DNA from: Dactylonectria macrodidyma
Lineage: Eukaryota > Ascomycota > Sordariomycetes > Hypocreales > Nectriaceae
Direction of reading: 5' to 3'
Assembly: GCA_020744425.1 (NCBI GenBank)
Contig: JAGMUV010000050.1
Span: 167,262 to 231,261 of the forward strand
Length of the DNA stretch: 64,000 nucleotides
Part shown: positions 29,990 through 41,600 of the stretch, piece after piece
How positions within the stretch are numbered: the stretch's first letter is position 1
Layout of the letters: each line of letters starts with the position of its first letter
Translations under genes and position numbers: made by a program
Notes under the pieces: generated by a model
Databases searched by the model: none
Told to the model about the DNA's origin: nothing
Seen by the model: the letters and a program-made list of their open reading frames with translations, nothing else

Positions 29990-31338
29990 CGCAGAACATG
30001 CTGACTAGAATCTAATAGGGGCTCACCTGCCCAGCCAGTGAACAAGTCCGCTCCACAACTCAAGCCTCAGCCCCTTTCAATGCCTCCGCAGTCCACTTGG
30101 AGCCCCGCGACGACCGGCATCTCTCTTCCGGGGAGGCTAACTAAAACTTTCGCAAATAGCATTGTAATGGAATACTTCTTCGCTAAGAATGGAGTATTTG
30201 GTGGTCATATTTATTATGGTTTGACCAAGTTGGGTCACGGATACACAGCCGCCGCGTCGCATCTTGCTTTTAACCTCACGTCTTTCGTCTTGCTTCGCTG
30301 CTGCTCTATCGCTACGCGCCGATGGTTGCTAGACGCACCCCAGTCGTCTAGCAGCCATGTCCACTGCCCAGCACCTATTAGCTCCAAGTGGCAATTGGAA
30401 TGCCATCGGCTTCGTGTCCAGGGGTTGAGATTGGCCTCTGATAGTTGTCAGGATGGGTCAGCCATCTCTGCCAGGGTTACAAGCGAATAAGGAAAACCCG
30501 GATGGATGTATTGATGTGACTCTGCACGATGTCGTGTGGTTGGGCCAAGTGTCACTCCTGGTTGATGCACTGATTCGGCGGCCAGCCAAGTCTCTGCTGT
30601 GTTGCAGGGAAGGAGGACCTGGTGGTTGGGAGTCTCTAGCGGCGCTTCTTTGGTTACGCTGGAATTGACGGCAGGATACGATGAGGTGCAGTTCCGCGGA
30701 AAGCATGCCAGTTGTGGAAGGCGAAAGGGGAGACATGGTTCATAGCGGAGAGGGGCATTTGGGGTAGGCTCAGAGCTCATTGGCTAGCCAGCAGCGAAGA
30801 GACTGCCACACTGGGCTTTGTGATTGGTGAACCCCATCCGCCCCTGTACCATGGCCGTCATGTTTACGTGCAGAGGCGAGTCGAAAAGAACGAAGATAGC
30901 ATATGACACCGCTAGAGACAAATAGGGGCGACATTAAGAGAAGAACCGCCCATCTTCCACTCTCACCTTCATCGAGTCTTCAAAGTTGCGTCATCAAATC
31001 GAATCCTTCTATTTGCCTCGAACCCGAGAGTCCGAGAGTCGTGCAGGCGTTGCTCAGATTCTTGTTCTGACCATCGTGCTTTGTTTTGCATCAGCTAGCT
31101 TTGAATGTGAGAAACCAGTCTCCAGAATCCAGAAGTCTCAGGAGTACATGCATCCACCGCCTCATTGCCCTGACCACGGTTATAGGGAATTGACTCACAT
31201 TAAGATCTACACTGACAACCCTCCCATTGCCAGCATCTAACGGTAATACGGTATCATGTCGCCGTCCGTAATAGACAGTACAGCCCAGTCACTCAGGGGC
31301 CTGAGCAGGCTCGCAATTGAGAGACTCACAGTTGGCCT
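29990..31338. other. Region without a recognised gene
   Basis: ORFs of 60-150 codons on both strands, none with a domain. No element ends were found. Confidence 0.35.
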
Positions 31339-31451
31339 TTTTTATTTTATTATTTTATTTTATTATTTTATTTTATTATTTTATTTTATTATTTTATTTT
31401 ATTATTTTATTTTATTATTTTATTTTATTATTTTATTTTATTTTATTTTAG
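31339..31451 (+). repeat. AT-only microsatellite, unit about 13 bp
   Basis: About 113 bases made only of T and A, in tandem copies of TTTTATTATTTTA (roughly eight units), sharply bounded on both sides. Confidence 0.95.
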
Positions 31452-32318
31452 CAATCTGGAGGCGCCCCCCTCACAAACGGGCAAGCTTCTTCTTCACACC
31501 CGTTTGCGTCTCAGAGCATGACTGCATGGCCCAGGGATCATCCTCTCCATAGCCACGCCATCTCGGATTTGGCCAAAGTAAAACGCACAATACTGGGTAT
31601 TAATTGAGTCTGACCTCTCGGCCGTGTCTCGGTGCTTTGCAGTGTGGTGTGGCCCTGGGCCATAGGAGTCTGAGCAGGTCTCATCCACCAGGGCGGATTT
31701 CATCCCCCTCGTCGTAGCTCACTGCTATTATCCAGTTGCAATGCGAGTATTTGTCACCTGCTTATGAGCACGATAAGAAAGCATGACTAGGGATACTCCC
31801 TGCCATTCTCCTGCAACTGGTCAACAAACACGTCAGAGACGGTCGGGCAGATGGTCGAATAGATGTATGAATTAAGGAGTGAACACTTGACCGACCCCAA
31901 GCACACCATGCATGAGCCATATTAGTGAATTCATTCATCGACAAGTCAGATCGCCTCTTGGCTCTAACAAGCAGGGCTGACTCATTCGGCCAATCATCCG
32001 AAGTCAACCTCAGCCCCTGGGCATGAAGCTAATGACATTCCGGCTGCCACTTGGTGCCGAGAGAGTAAAGCCATCTATTCCCAAATATGAACCTCAAACT
32101 AGCCTCCTTCGTAAAGGGGGCTGGGAGCTGAAAGCCGCGGGCGAAGAGAAACGCCCCATGACTCATGGCGCTGCTGAGCATTGGACGCGACCACTGAACA
32201 ACTGGCAAGCGTCAAACAGCCATCAGCGGGACAGATGGGGGTTGAAGAAACTCAAACATGACAGCCGCTTTTCTGGTTCGCACTCGCGTCCAAAACACAA
32301 TAACCATAGGCGCGGTAT
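31452..32318. other. Flank of the LINE insertion
   Basis: No domain-bearing ORF. The open frame from 32023 runs into the LINE reverse transcriptase but its first ~95 codons show no LINE similarity that I recognise, so the element probably starts near 32300. Confidence 0.4.
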
Positions 32319-33789
32319 CCTCCACTCGCTCCTGGACGAGGGGCCCCGACCGAGACAGGCGGAAGTAGTGATGCCAGAGTTGACAATGGAGGAGGTGGAA
32401 GAGAAGGTGATGGCAGCCAAGGCATGGAAAGCGCCGGGTGAAGACGGACTACCGGCGATGGTGTGGAAACAGCTGTGGCCCGTAGTGAGGGAGCGGGTGC
32501 TGCATCTGTTCCAAACATCACTGAGAGAGGGCGAGCTGCCTACGCAGTGGAGGAGCGCAAAAATCATCCCGCTCAAGAAGCCGGGGAAGGAAAACTACAA
32601 GATAGCCAAGTCGTGGAGACCGATCTCGCTCCTGTCAACGCTAGGCAAGATCCTAGAGGCAGTTGTTGCAGACAGGATCTCGTACGCGGTCGAGACATTC
32701 GGACTATTACCTGCAAACCACTTCGGCGGGAGGAAACAGCGTTCGGCCGAGCAGGCGCTCCCGCTCCTCCAGGAACACTGCTCAGTCTGATCAGCTTCGA
32801 CGTGAAGGGAGCCTATAACGGGGTGTTCAAGGAGCGACTACTGCAGAGACTGGAAGCTAGGGGGATCCCCAGGGTGCTGGTTCGATGGATCGATGCTTTC
32901 TGCTCTAACCGATCCGCGACGATTGTAGTGAGCGGCTACTGCTCGGAGCGGCGGGAATTGCCCCAGGCCGGCCTCCCGCAAGGGTCGCCCCTGTCACCGG
33001 TCTTGTTCCTGTTCTTCAACGCAGACCTTGTACAACGCAAGATCGACTCAAAGGGCGGGTCAATCGCGTTCATCGACGACTTCTCGGCCTGGGTAACGGG
33101 ACCGACAGCAGAAGCTAACCGAGCAGGCATCCAGGCCGTCATCGACAGAGCACTGGAGTGGGAAAGACGGAGCGGAGCGACATTTGAGGAAGACAAGACG
33201 GTCATCATACACTTCGCACGCAATCCCGAACGCACTAGCGACAGCCCGTTCGTGATCAAAGGCAAGACCATCACCCCCAGAGACAGCGGGAAGATACTGG
33301 GCCTGGTGATGGACTCCCAGTTACGCTATAGGGAGCACATGGCGAAAGCAGCTACCCGAGGCCTTCGGGCGGCCATGTGTCTACGGAGACTGAAGATGGT
33401 AACCCCTCGAACGGCGAGACAATTGTTTGTGGCAACGGTGGCTCCAACTATGGATTACGCCTCCAACGTGTGGGCGCACCGACGCGGAGTGAGGGAGACG
33501 AAATGGCTGAACGAAGCACAGAAGTTAGGAGCGCAAGCAATCACGGGGGCTTTCAAGACGGTATCGATAGCGGTGGCGGAAGCAGAAGCCGGCATTGCAT
33601 CCATCAGTGAACGCCATGCGCAGGCTGGCGCGCGGTTCTACGTCAACGCACAAACACTGCCCAAGACACACCCGCTCGCGACACTCAGGGTGAGGGAGAC
33701 GCGGAGGTATCTGTCGCCGCTCACGAAGCTGGCACTCGCCTACGATGGTGCAGTAGAGCGGATGGAGACGATCCAGCCATATGCGCTAC
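32319..33789 (+). pseudogene. Tad-like LINE, reverse-transcriptase part (5'-truncated, one frameshift)
   Basis: The frame from about 32319 reads the approach to a LINE reverse transcriptase: MEEVEEKVMAAKAWKAPGED (32389), then RSAKIIPLKKPGK and WRPISLLSTLGKILE. Near 32790 it is lost by a small deletion and resumes in another frame with SFDVKGAYNGVF, GLPQGSPLSPVLF and the catalytic box AFIDDFSAW at about 33067. It continues to IQPYALP at 33770-33790, where hAT-3 is inserted. The endonuclease and ORF1 are absent. Non-LTR elements copy by target-primed reverse transcription. This copy is dead through truncation and frameshift. Confidence 0.9.
33782..33789. repeat. Left target-site duplication of hAT-3
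   Basis: TGCGCTAC, repeated exactly at 36552-36559; 8 bp, the length expected for hAT insertion. Confidence 0.97.
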
Positions 33790-36551
33790 CAGGCTTTCTA
33801 TCCATACTCCATACTCCATACAGACCCGTATGGAATATGGAATATGGAATGGGCCTCGTATGGAAGCTTATTCCATACGTATGGAATACAAAAAATGACG
33901 TCATCTCACACTACCACTATCGTAAAGAACCAGGTTTGGGAGCTCTGCAATTCAGTAATTGTACAGTGATTTGCCTGCCGTCGGCTGCAGACAGCGCTGA
34001 CATTGAAGTATGAACCAGCATAGACGAAGGTTTGGGATCACTCTGAAACAGACTACAATAGCGGGAATAATATTTTTACTTTTCAGTCTTGAAAAGAATC
34101 AGGTGTTGAGCCCCGCCACCTTTCCATACTACCACCTTCTTCCTCGTTATCCCCCTCTTCGACCAAGTCGACCGGAATTCCCTGGGTGATGCCGCTCTTA
34201 ATCCAGCTCTTCATGCACTCTCCTCTCTCGATTGTACGACTTCCCAGCCGACATCGATCCCATGATATTGTGCGTCGTGCGCCAGAAAAGACGCGCTCTG
34301 GCTCGGCCGACATAGCGGGTATTGAGAGGATATCGACGGCCATTTTGGATAGACGGGGGTATCGTTGTTGCTGCTCCTCTCTAAGCCACCAAGCAAGCGG
34401 GGGACAGTCGATGGCGACAGGAGTTTCCGCGGTGAAGGACTTGTATTCGTCGAGATCACTCATCGCTGGGCTAACGACATCGAGCTCTCGAGCAAGCAGG
34501 TCATACTCGTCGAGTGGCTGTAGGCTGTCTCGTAGCTCAGGCGTTGTGGTGGTAATCGGTAACCCCTGGTAGTAATCCTCCCAATACTTCTTCACGCCAT
34601 CAAGGACTGGTTTGTGCCACGATTTGGGCCAGTTCTTCTTAACATGGGCCATACGCCGCGACGGATGAAGTATCATGGCTGCGCCATAGGCAGGGCTCTC
34701 ATCTGTAAGCTGGTAATACTTGTCAAATATAGCCCATGAGGCTGCAATGCAACTTCGGAGGGGATGATTGTCGGATTGCTTTTGGAAGGCTTGTGTGTAA
34801 TGCTTGTGAAGAACGTCCATGGTGAAGAGCGTGCGGTCCAGAGTGGCATAGCGGCCCTCCGTGAGTTGAGTAATCTTCCAGAAGGGTTGAAGGAAAGCGC
34901 GTGTTTCCCGTAGGACTCGCCACTCATTAGGGGTGAGATAATCGTCCTGCGTGTCCTCATAGTACTTTCTCTGATACCACTCCACATGCTCCTGGAGATC
35001 AAGGACAACGTCTAGAAGAAGGAACCATGAGTTCCAGCGCGTATCGTTGTCAAGGCCCAACGACCTTCCAGCGCGCTTCTTAAATAGATTCCACCGATAA
35101 TCATTCTCGCGCATGTGCACTGAGATATTGTGGACTTTGCCAAGTGGCCCCAGTCGACGCCAACCAAGCGCTTTTTGCGCCTTGACCCGTTCAGCAAAGT
35201 CACTGCCAAACGCAACTTCGTCGTCACCCTCAATCTGTTCCAGAGCTGCTCGTGCGGCTTCTTTGGAGTCCATGAAGAGGAAGGCTTGAACAGCGAGGTT
35301 GATGACATGGCCATGGCATCGAATCCTCTGCTTCTTTGCCTCCCAGTTGATGCCTTTCCCCTGAAGATGTTTGCCCAGCAAACGGCAGAGCTTGTCGTTT
35401 GAACCATGGTTATCACCGGTATAGAAGCCGATCTTATTCCAGATGTTATAGTCTTCGAGGACATGCTGGAGAAGCTTCCACTGCTCAGCTCCGCCATGGC
35501 TACCCGGCCCATCGAGGCCGGGTAGCTCTGATAGAGCAAGCAGCGCTTGCAGTGTCTCCTTAGCGTCCGTGTCGACAAATTTGACGCAAATTCCAAGGAA
35601 GGCCTTGTGATTCGGAGCCGACCAAACATCTACAGAGAGATGGAGCTTCGACGACGAGGATTGCAGCTTTCTCCGCAGGACATCCTTGTGCACACAATAA
35701 GAATTGGAGACAAGCTTTTGGATGGAGCCGTGGGAGAGGCTAATTAGGTCCTCTGCAGTGTAGTTCACCGCGCAAATAAGCGCGTGTAATTCTGGCCAAG
35801 AGCTGCAGTTGTAGGAGAGATTGCGGACGGTGACGAGCTGTACCAGGGCCTCAAGTGCGGCCTTCCGATTGACTGCAGCTCTAAGAGTTTCCTCTTGCCT
35901 CGCCAATTGCTTCGTAGTATTCGCCTCACCAGCCTTGGCGAAAGCATCCTGAATAAGGTTGTCGCGTTGTTTCTTGATCGGATGGTCGTGGGCAACTAAC
36001 TCAATTCCGTGGATTTTGAGCAAATGGCGGCGAAACGTGGTTGAGACAGTAGTGGAATAGGTCGGATCTCTGCAATGCATACAATAATAGATCTTCTCAT
36101 TTTTCCGAGGGCAGCGCGCAGGCTCTGAGTTCTGAGGCTCACGGGCATGTGCCCAAGTATTTGCAGTTGACTTGCGTTTTCGAGTCTTGCGGCCGCTGCT
36201 GTCGGATGGATCTTGCGGAGCAGAACTTGGAGATGAGCGAAGCCCAGTGGTGGACGAAGCCGACCCCGCACGGTCAGTGGAATGATTTGAAGCGAGGGAG
36301 GACGGTTGGAACATTTCCGGGCCGATCGCATCACGACGCGCCTTTTCGTTGCTGATGTCGAAGCGGAAACCCGATGAAAGTGCCTGGTAATTAATTACAC
36401 AGCCCCTGAATTTGCTGCGGCAGGATTAATATTCTTCCGGCCTTATTCCATACGTATGGAATACGGACGGCCCGTATGGAATATGGAGTATGGAGTATGG
36501 AATATTCCATACTCCATCACTTATTCCATACGAGTATGGATAGAAAGCCTG
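33790..36551 (-). mobile_element. hAT-3: complete hAT transposon inside the LINE
   Basis: 2762 bp with ends CAGGCTTTCTATCCATACT and its inverted complement, and an exact 8-bp duplication TGCGCTAC. Both subterminal regions carry clusters of TCCATAC and its complement GTATGGA. The single transposase ORF runs on the minus strand without interruption. Removing the element restores the LINE frame (IQPYALPPWHGR). The element therefore appears complete and recent. A second end of the same family lies at 58539. Confidence 0.97.
34083..36314 (-). CDS. hAT-3 transposase, intact
   Basis: 743 residues, no intron. BED zinc finger at about 75-105 (CMHCRDPTYS...FRRHLLKIHG), then the RNase-H-like core with the first acidic residue in SVDVWSAPNHKAFLG, the second in FYTGDNHGSND, and IRCHGHVINLAVQAFLF. 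An NDTRWNSW block follows, and the C-terminal dimerisation domain with YPRLSKMAVDILSIPAMSAE then PERVFSGARRTISWDR. The enzyme cuts and joins hAT ends as a multimer in the nucleus. Start: the ATG at 36314 is the first in frame and lies ~240 bp inside the element end. All expected motifs are kept, so activity is plausible. Confidence 0.95.
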   Translation of the reverse strand: MFQPSSLASNHSTDRAGSASSTTGLRSSPSSAPQDPSDSSGRKTRKRKSTANTWAHAREPQNSEPARCPRKNEKIYYCMHCRDPTYSTTVSTTFRRHLLKIHGIELVAHDHPIKKQRDNLIQDAFAKAGEANTTKQLARQEETLRAAVNRKAALEALVQLVTVRNLSYNCSSWPELHALICAVNYTAEDLISLSHGSIQKLVSNSYCVHKDVLRRKLQSSSSKLHLSVDVWSAPNHKAFLGICVKFVDTDAKETLQALLALSELPGLDGPGSHGGAEQWKLLQHVLEDYNIWNKIGFYTGDNHGSNDKLCRLLGKHLQGKGINWEAKKQRIRCHGHVINLAVQAFLFMDSKEAARAALEQIEGDDEVAFGSDFAERVKAQKALGWRRLGPLGKVHNISVHMRENDYRWNLFKKRAGRSLGLDNDTRWNSWFLLLDVVLDLQEHVEWYQRKYYEDTQDDYLTPNEWRVLRETRAFLQPFWKITQLTEGRYATLDRTLFTMDVLHKHYTQAFQKQSDNHPLRSCIAASWAIFDKYYQLTDESPAYGAAMILHPSRRMAHVKKNWPKSWHKPVLDGVKKYWEDYYQGLPITTTTPELRDSLQPLDEYDLLARELDVVSPAMSDLDEYKSFTAETPVAIDCPPLAWWLREEQQQRYPRLSKMAVDILSIPAMSAEPERVFSGARRTISWDRCRLGSRTIERGECMKSWIKSGITQGIPVDLVEEGDNEEEGGSMERWRGSTPDSFQD

Positions 36552-36559
36552 TGCGCTAC
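36552..36559. repeat. Right target-site duplication of hAT-3
   Basis: TGCGCTAC, identical to 33782-33789. Confidence 0.97.
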
Positions 36560-37664
36560 CGCCGTGGCACGGGCGCATGATGGTGGAATACGACCTAGGC
36601 GAAGAGACAACGACGGACGCGGACACAGCCGATGCGACGATCGAGACCAATGGTTCGAAAGAGGTGCTAATCGCTACGAGCGCCTCGGCGAGAAACGGAA
36701 TCGTAGGCATGGGCGGCGTCGTGCGCAGCGCCGCCAGGGGAGGAACGGACGACGTCGTAGCAAGGTACTCCATCACCCTTGGCCCAAGAGATGAGCAGAA
36801 CGCATACACGGCCGAGTTGGAGGCGATGGCGACGGTCCTAAGGTGCATGCCTGATGGGCTCCGACGTCGACACATAACCGTCGTAACAAGAAATCGATCA
36901 GCGCTAGAGGCGATCGTGAAACCTCGACAGCAATCTGGGCAAAGCACTATCCGGGAGATCTACAAACAAGCCGATCGACTTCGAAAGGACGGAAACACTA
37001 TTAAGATGCGATGGATATCGCCTATCCATGAATCCTCCGGACTGGGACTGAAGGCAAAGGTGGAAGCGCGAAGAGCAACAGAACCCGAATGCACACCAAG
37101 GAAGCCGTCGTATCAGGCCCGATCGACCCGGCTCAGAGTACTGTTAGCACAACGTCAGCAACATATGGTCCTACCCGAGGGCGTGGGCGGCTACTCAAAA
37201 CGGCTCGACAAGGCGCTCCCCGGCAAACACGTGTGCGCACTCCATGACCCCCTCAAGAGGCGCGAAGCCGACACCCTGGCACAGCTACGAACGGGGATGG
37301 CGCGGGTCAACAAATACCTACACAGAATAGGCGCGGCAGAGTCAGATATATGCGAATGCGGAGAAGAGGAGGAAAGCATAGAACATTTCCTGTTCAAATG
37401 CAGGAAGTGGGAGACGCAACGGGAGGATATGCGGAGAACGGACCAAACAATGATGGGGGATCTCTCGTTCTTTTTAGACGGCAAGACGGCGGCGGACGGA
37501 GACAAGTGGAGACCGAACTTACAAGCGGTGCGAGCAGCGATCAAGTTTGCGATAAGAACGGGAAGATTGGATGTTACACAGCCATAAAAACCTACTAACA
37601 ACACAAAAACAGCTAAATCTGGCACTACAGCCTCTCACAGACAGACCAGGCTTCAGCCGCTGAG
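36560..37664 (+). pseudogene. Tad-like LINE, RNase H and zinc-knuckle part
   Basis: Continues the LINE frame to 37587. An RNase-H-like domain (GIVGMGGVVRSA..., SITLGPRDEQNAYTAELEAM, 36700-36840) is followed by a helical C-terminus ending in a CxC...H...C cluster (CECGEEEESIEHFLFKC, near 37350-37400), typical of the Tad-like fungal clade. The stop at 37585-37587 is followed by an A-rich tail (CATAAAAACC...CACAAAAACAG). A hAT remnant starts right after, at about 37665, suggesting the LINE landed in or beside it. Homologous sequence recurs at 60830-61204. Confidence 0.88.
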
Positions 37665-38132
37665 GATAGGACGCTGAACACTTGGAGAATCTGGCCTTCA
37701 AGCAGGCCTGTCGCATAGGAACAAGAGGGGCTAGAAATGGCCGACGAACGTCGCATTCGCTGCGCTCCTCATTTTCTGAATCTGGCAGTCAGGGCTATGA
37801 TGTACGGCAGCAAAAGAGACAATTTTGCCGAGCTGCTTGCGCATTGGGGCGACAAGGACTTTATGACTGACGAAGACGAGCAGCGCCAGTTGTCCGACGC
37901 CATCAAAGAACTGAGGACGGACGACGACTTTAGCACGCCGATTACAGCTCAGAGAGGCCGCCTCCAGGCGGACATATGAGCAGATGGAGGCATCTCGTAG
38001 AGGAAAAGTGGGGCTATCCAAATATCCAAATAGATCCAAATCAAATCAAATCAAATTAAATCGATCATTTTTGTATCAAATCAAATCAAATGGAAGGCTC
38101 GATTTGATTTGATTTATTTGTTTGCAACCCTG
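37665..38132 (+). mobile_element. hAT fragment (3' part of a further family)
   Basis: A transposase piece reads ENLAFKQ, then after a frame change [20 protein letters not shown] (37740-37805), matching the hAT-2 family block. It is followed at 38025-38120 by an array of TCAAATCAAA/TTTGATTTGA and a hAT-type terminus GCAACCCTG ending at 38132. The left part is missing, cut at the LINE 3' end. Dead. Confidence 0.75.
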
Positions 38133-38614
38133 TCCCAAAAAGCTACGCCTAGTTGGGCTTTAGTGCTCAGCATGAGCATCTGCGTACAAAAAGATGGGCA
38201 TAGACAAGATGATACCTCAACGAAAAGATTTGCTTTGTACATTGGAAAGGGAGAAGAAACACTGAGTTTCACTGGTATTTCATATAATGGCGTTTACAGA
38301 TGGAGAGGACGAGACAAGGTGGTTGGATTCCTGACCTCGCTGTTACGCGAGGCAGATGCAGTACCTTAGCCAAGGTGTATAATTTCCTAGTTTCACTTTC
38401 AGAATATCAAATCCCGAGACGGAGTTGAAGATTGATGTCGAGAAGTGCCGAGGTCCAATCAAAAGTGACGTTCGCCCCAAGCTGTCGAGAAACTCGAATT
38501 CTTCGGAAGAGGGAAAACGATCAACAGATGCAAGAAACAAACATTCCCGTGCAAGGGCGAAGGGCCAATGCCTCAATTATGACGCGGCCTTTTCATCAAC
38601 TCCGCCTGAGTCTA

Positions 38615-41600
38615 TTAAACACCAGCCAGCGCTGCATCACAGTTAGCCTTACTTCCTTCAAAGGAGCTACCATCCACAACCCCTCTTTCGGCACAACCCC
38701 TCTTTCGGCAAGCAAAATAAAAAAGCCACCACCAAAAATCACCAACTTTACGTACATAGAACTAGACCAAATTGATAGAAATGCGTCAAAATCTTCGTTC
38801 ATAAATAACGAATAGGTTCATCTATTGTACCCTGGGCTTTTTGACAAGCCGCCCTGATCGCGTGGTGAGTTGGCGGGGTATGGTTTCCTCTCTGACTTCG
38901 ATTACAGAGCCAGCCTCCGATTCTGACTCCTGCTTGCTTGAACAGACCGATTCCAGTCCAACAGCCATATTTTGGGTCTCCTCTTCTATTATAGCTTCTC
39001 CACCGGATAGGGTCTCCCCAAGAGTCATAAAACGTTTGTTCGGATTCGGCACCGCCTTCCTCTTCTTCCCTCTTTGCAAGCGAGCCAATTCTTCCTCTAG
39101 GCTAGCAATCCTCAGCGTATGCGCCGCTACCGTCTGCTGTTGAGCCTCAAAGCCCTTGGCTATCACGTTGTACCGTCTCCGCGTCTTTGGTGTTTTGTTC
39201 AGCCCGAGATCACGAATTTGACGGCTCGTTTGTGGTGTATCGTCCGAGTCAAAATACGACGCGGGTTCGGGGGTTGCTCTTGGGTTGCCCTTTGGCCTAT
39301 CTTGTTGGATTTCTGGATGCCTCAGTGCCTTGGTACGTGAGATCGGCCAGTTCCCAGTAACCCTCCAGCCGGAGAGTATGTTCTTCTTAGTCATTCCAAC
39401 TTGACGCGCCTTGGCGTAGACACTGATGAAGTTGACCTTGTCCATTGGAGTGGAATCAGTCAATGAAGCGAACTTTTCCAACTCTCGTCGATATGCGGCT
39501 TTGGAGGCATTGAATACTCCATTGTCAAGTGGTTGGAGTCCATGAGAGCAGTGTGCTGGCAGATAGCAGCAATAAACGTTGTTCAAAAAGCACGTGGCCA
39601 TCCATTCATCCTTCCGTCACTCAGTAGTGAGCTTGAACCGAGGTAAACGAAGAACATACCGTTGCGTGGCTCCCATGACCATCTAAAATGATCAGTCTCG
39701 CGTCAGAGTCGTCGGCTGGCATTGTCTGGGGTAGATAAACTCTTTCAAGCCATTCAACGCCAATGTGGTCGTCAGTCCATCCGTTAGGCGAAGTTATGTA
39801 ATACCAGTCTGCTATCTCCTTGAACTCGTCAAGAAACCACTGTTTCTGCAGTTCTTTCCCCTTGAAGATTATGCCAGGAATCAAAGCGCGGCCGTCAGCA
39901 GTGATGGCTTCGATAAATGAAGTCCAATTCCGAGTTTGTGGTCCTTTGAGAAATGCCTTCCGTTTCGGGTCCGCGCTTCCAACAACCAGGCTATCCAGGC
40001 CTACATAAAGAGAATTAGTCGGTCGAATTTCAAACACTGGCAAGGAATATAGGTATATGCTTGCCGAAACCAGTCATAATGCCTCCTTCATCAACGTTGA
40101 CGGTGTTTTCGGGCTTGATCCAGCCGTACTGGCCCTCCCTGATATCAAAGTACCAATGAACCGCTTTGGGTGTGAAAGAGTCGAACCTCTTGGCTTCTTG
40201 ACGTCTACCCATCTTGGTCTTTAGATCTGCGCGGCGACTGATGAACTTGATCACCCAGTTGCGTCCTAAGTCGGGATGTTCGCCCTGCTGTCTCAGCAGG
40301 CCCATGACACAGGCGCGAATCTGACTGTGGGACGGAGCGTAGCCCAAGGACTCCTGCCGGAGTATCCAGGCAGCCAATCTATCCTCTTGGTTCTTGGACA
40401 AGCGTCGATGAGGGTGGATCTGCTCTTTAACGGCCCCGCGGCCGTTAAGTCTGTCGACTAGAGTGCTTCGAGGCACTCCCCGTCTCTGAGCGGCTTGAGG
40501 AGGTGAAACGCCATCATCAGTGACATCCAAGATAGCCTCTGCCATGTTTTCCTCTGTATATTTCCATCGAGGTCTCGACCTAGGCATTTTCTTGTCGTTG
40601 TCGCAGACAAAGGTCAAAAAACACGGGAAAGAGCGGTGAGGAGTTTGATGGTTAAACCAACACTATTTCCATAGCACAGCATGCATAGATCGCGTACCCC
40701 GCACAGCCTAAGAGAGCTAAAGTCGTTAACTCCAATCATTTCTATAATCGATAGAGGCATTGTCCTCTAAGTAGCTATTTACTTTGGACAATTCTGGTAT
40801 AAGTGAAGTTGGTGAGTTTTGGTGAAGCTTTTTTTATTTTGCTTGCCGAAAGAGGGGGTATGCCGAAAGAGGGGTTATGGATGGTAGGACATCAAACTTA
40901 CCTCCAGCATACGCCAGATACCATGTCCTCGATGCTCCGCCATCGATCCACTTGGCATCAAAGTCCTTAGCCGCGAAAAAGTCCCACGCCTTCTTAGGCT
41001 CAATAGTCGCATAGTTGGCGTAAATGATACCCTTCCATGCGTTGTCAATCTGGTCAATTCGGCCGTTGCTGAAGTAGGTATCCCACTCCTCCTTGACAAA
41101 CTTGTTTGTCCGTGCCAGGTTCGATGGGGGTAGAATAGGAATCATGTGGATGCCTTGGACTGCCTCGATGTTGGCGTCGAAGAACGTCGTATGATGAATC
41201 TTGTTCTCGAACAGAATACCAGCGACCTTGTTTCCAATGAAGTTGCTAGGCTGAGCCACATTGTCTGCGGTATAGTAGTAGTACTGCTGCATGCTTCGTG
41301 CCATGATGGCAAGTTGCAGGTTGGCTCTGTTGTGTCTAGTATCAGTTTCTGCGCCTTTTGCAATCGCTCATGCTGTTCTCGACTTACCTTGCGACCATGT
41401 TGGTGTCCTTAATCACTGTACCCCACATCTTGATTGCGTACTGAGCCATGATATCCTCAGAGCTCGACTCTTGGTTCTGCATCCTGATCAGTTTCATTCC
41501 CCATACACGTCGGTCGATACCCTCAGACTTACCGCGCCGTCCCACATCGGGAACAAGCCCTTTGCCCAGCTATGGCCGTGGTACCAGTCAAAGCTTCGCC

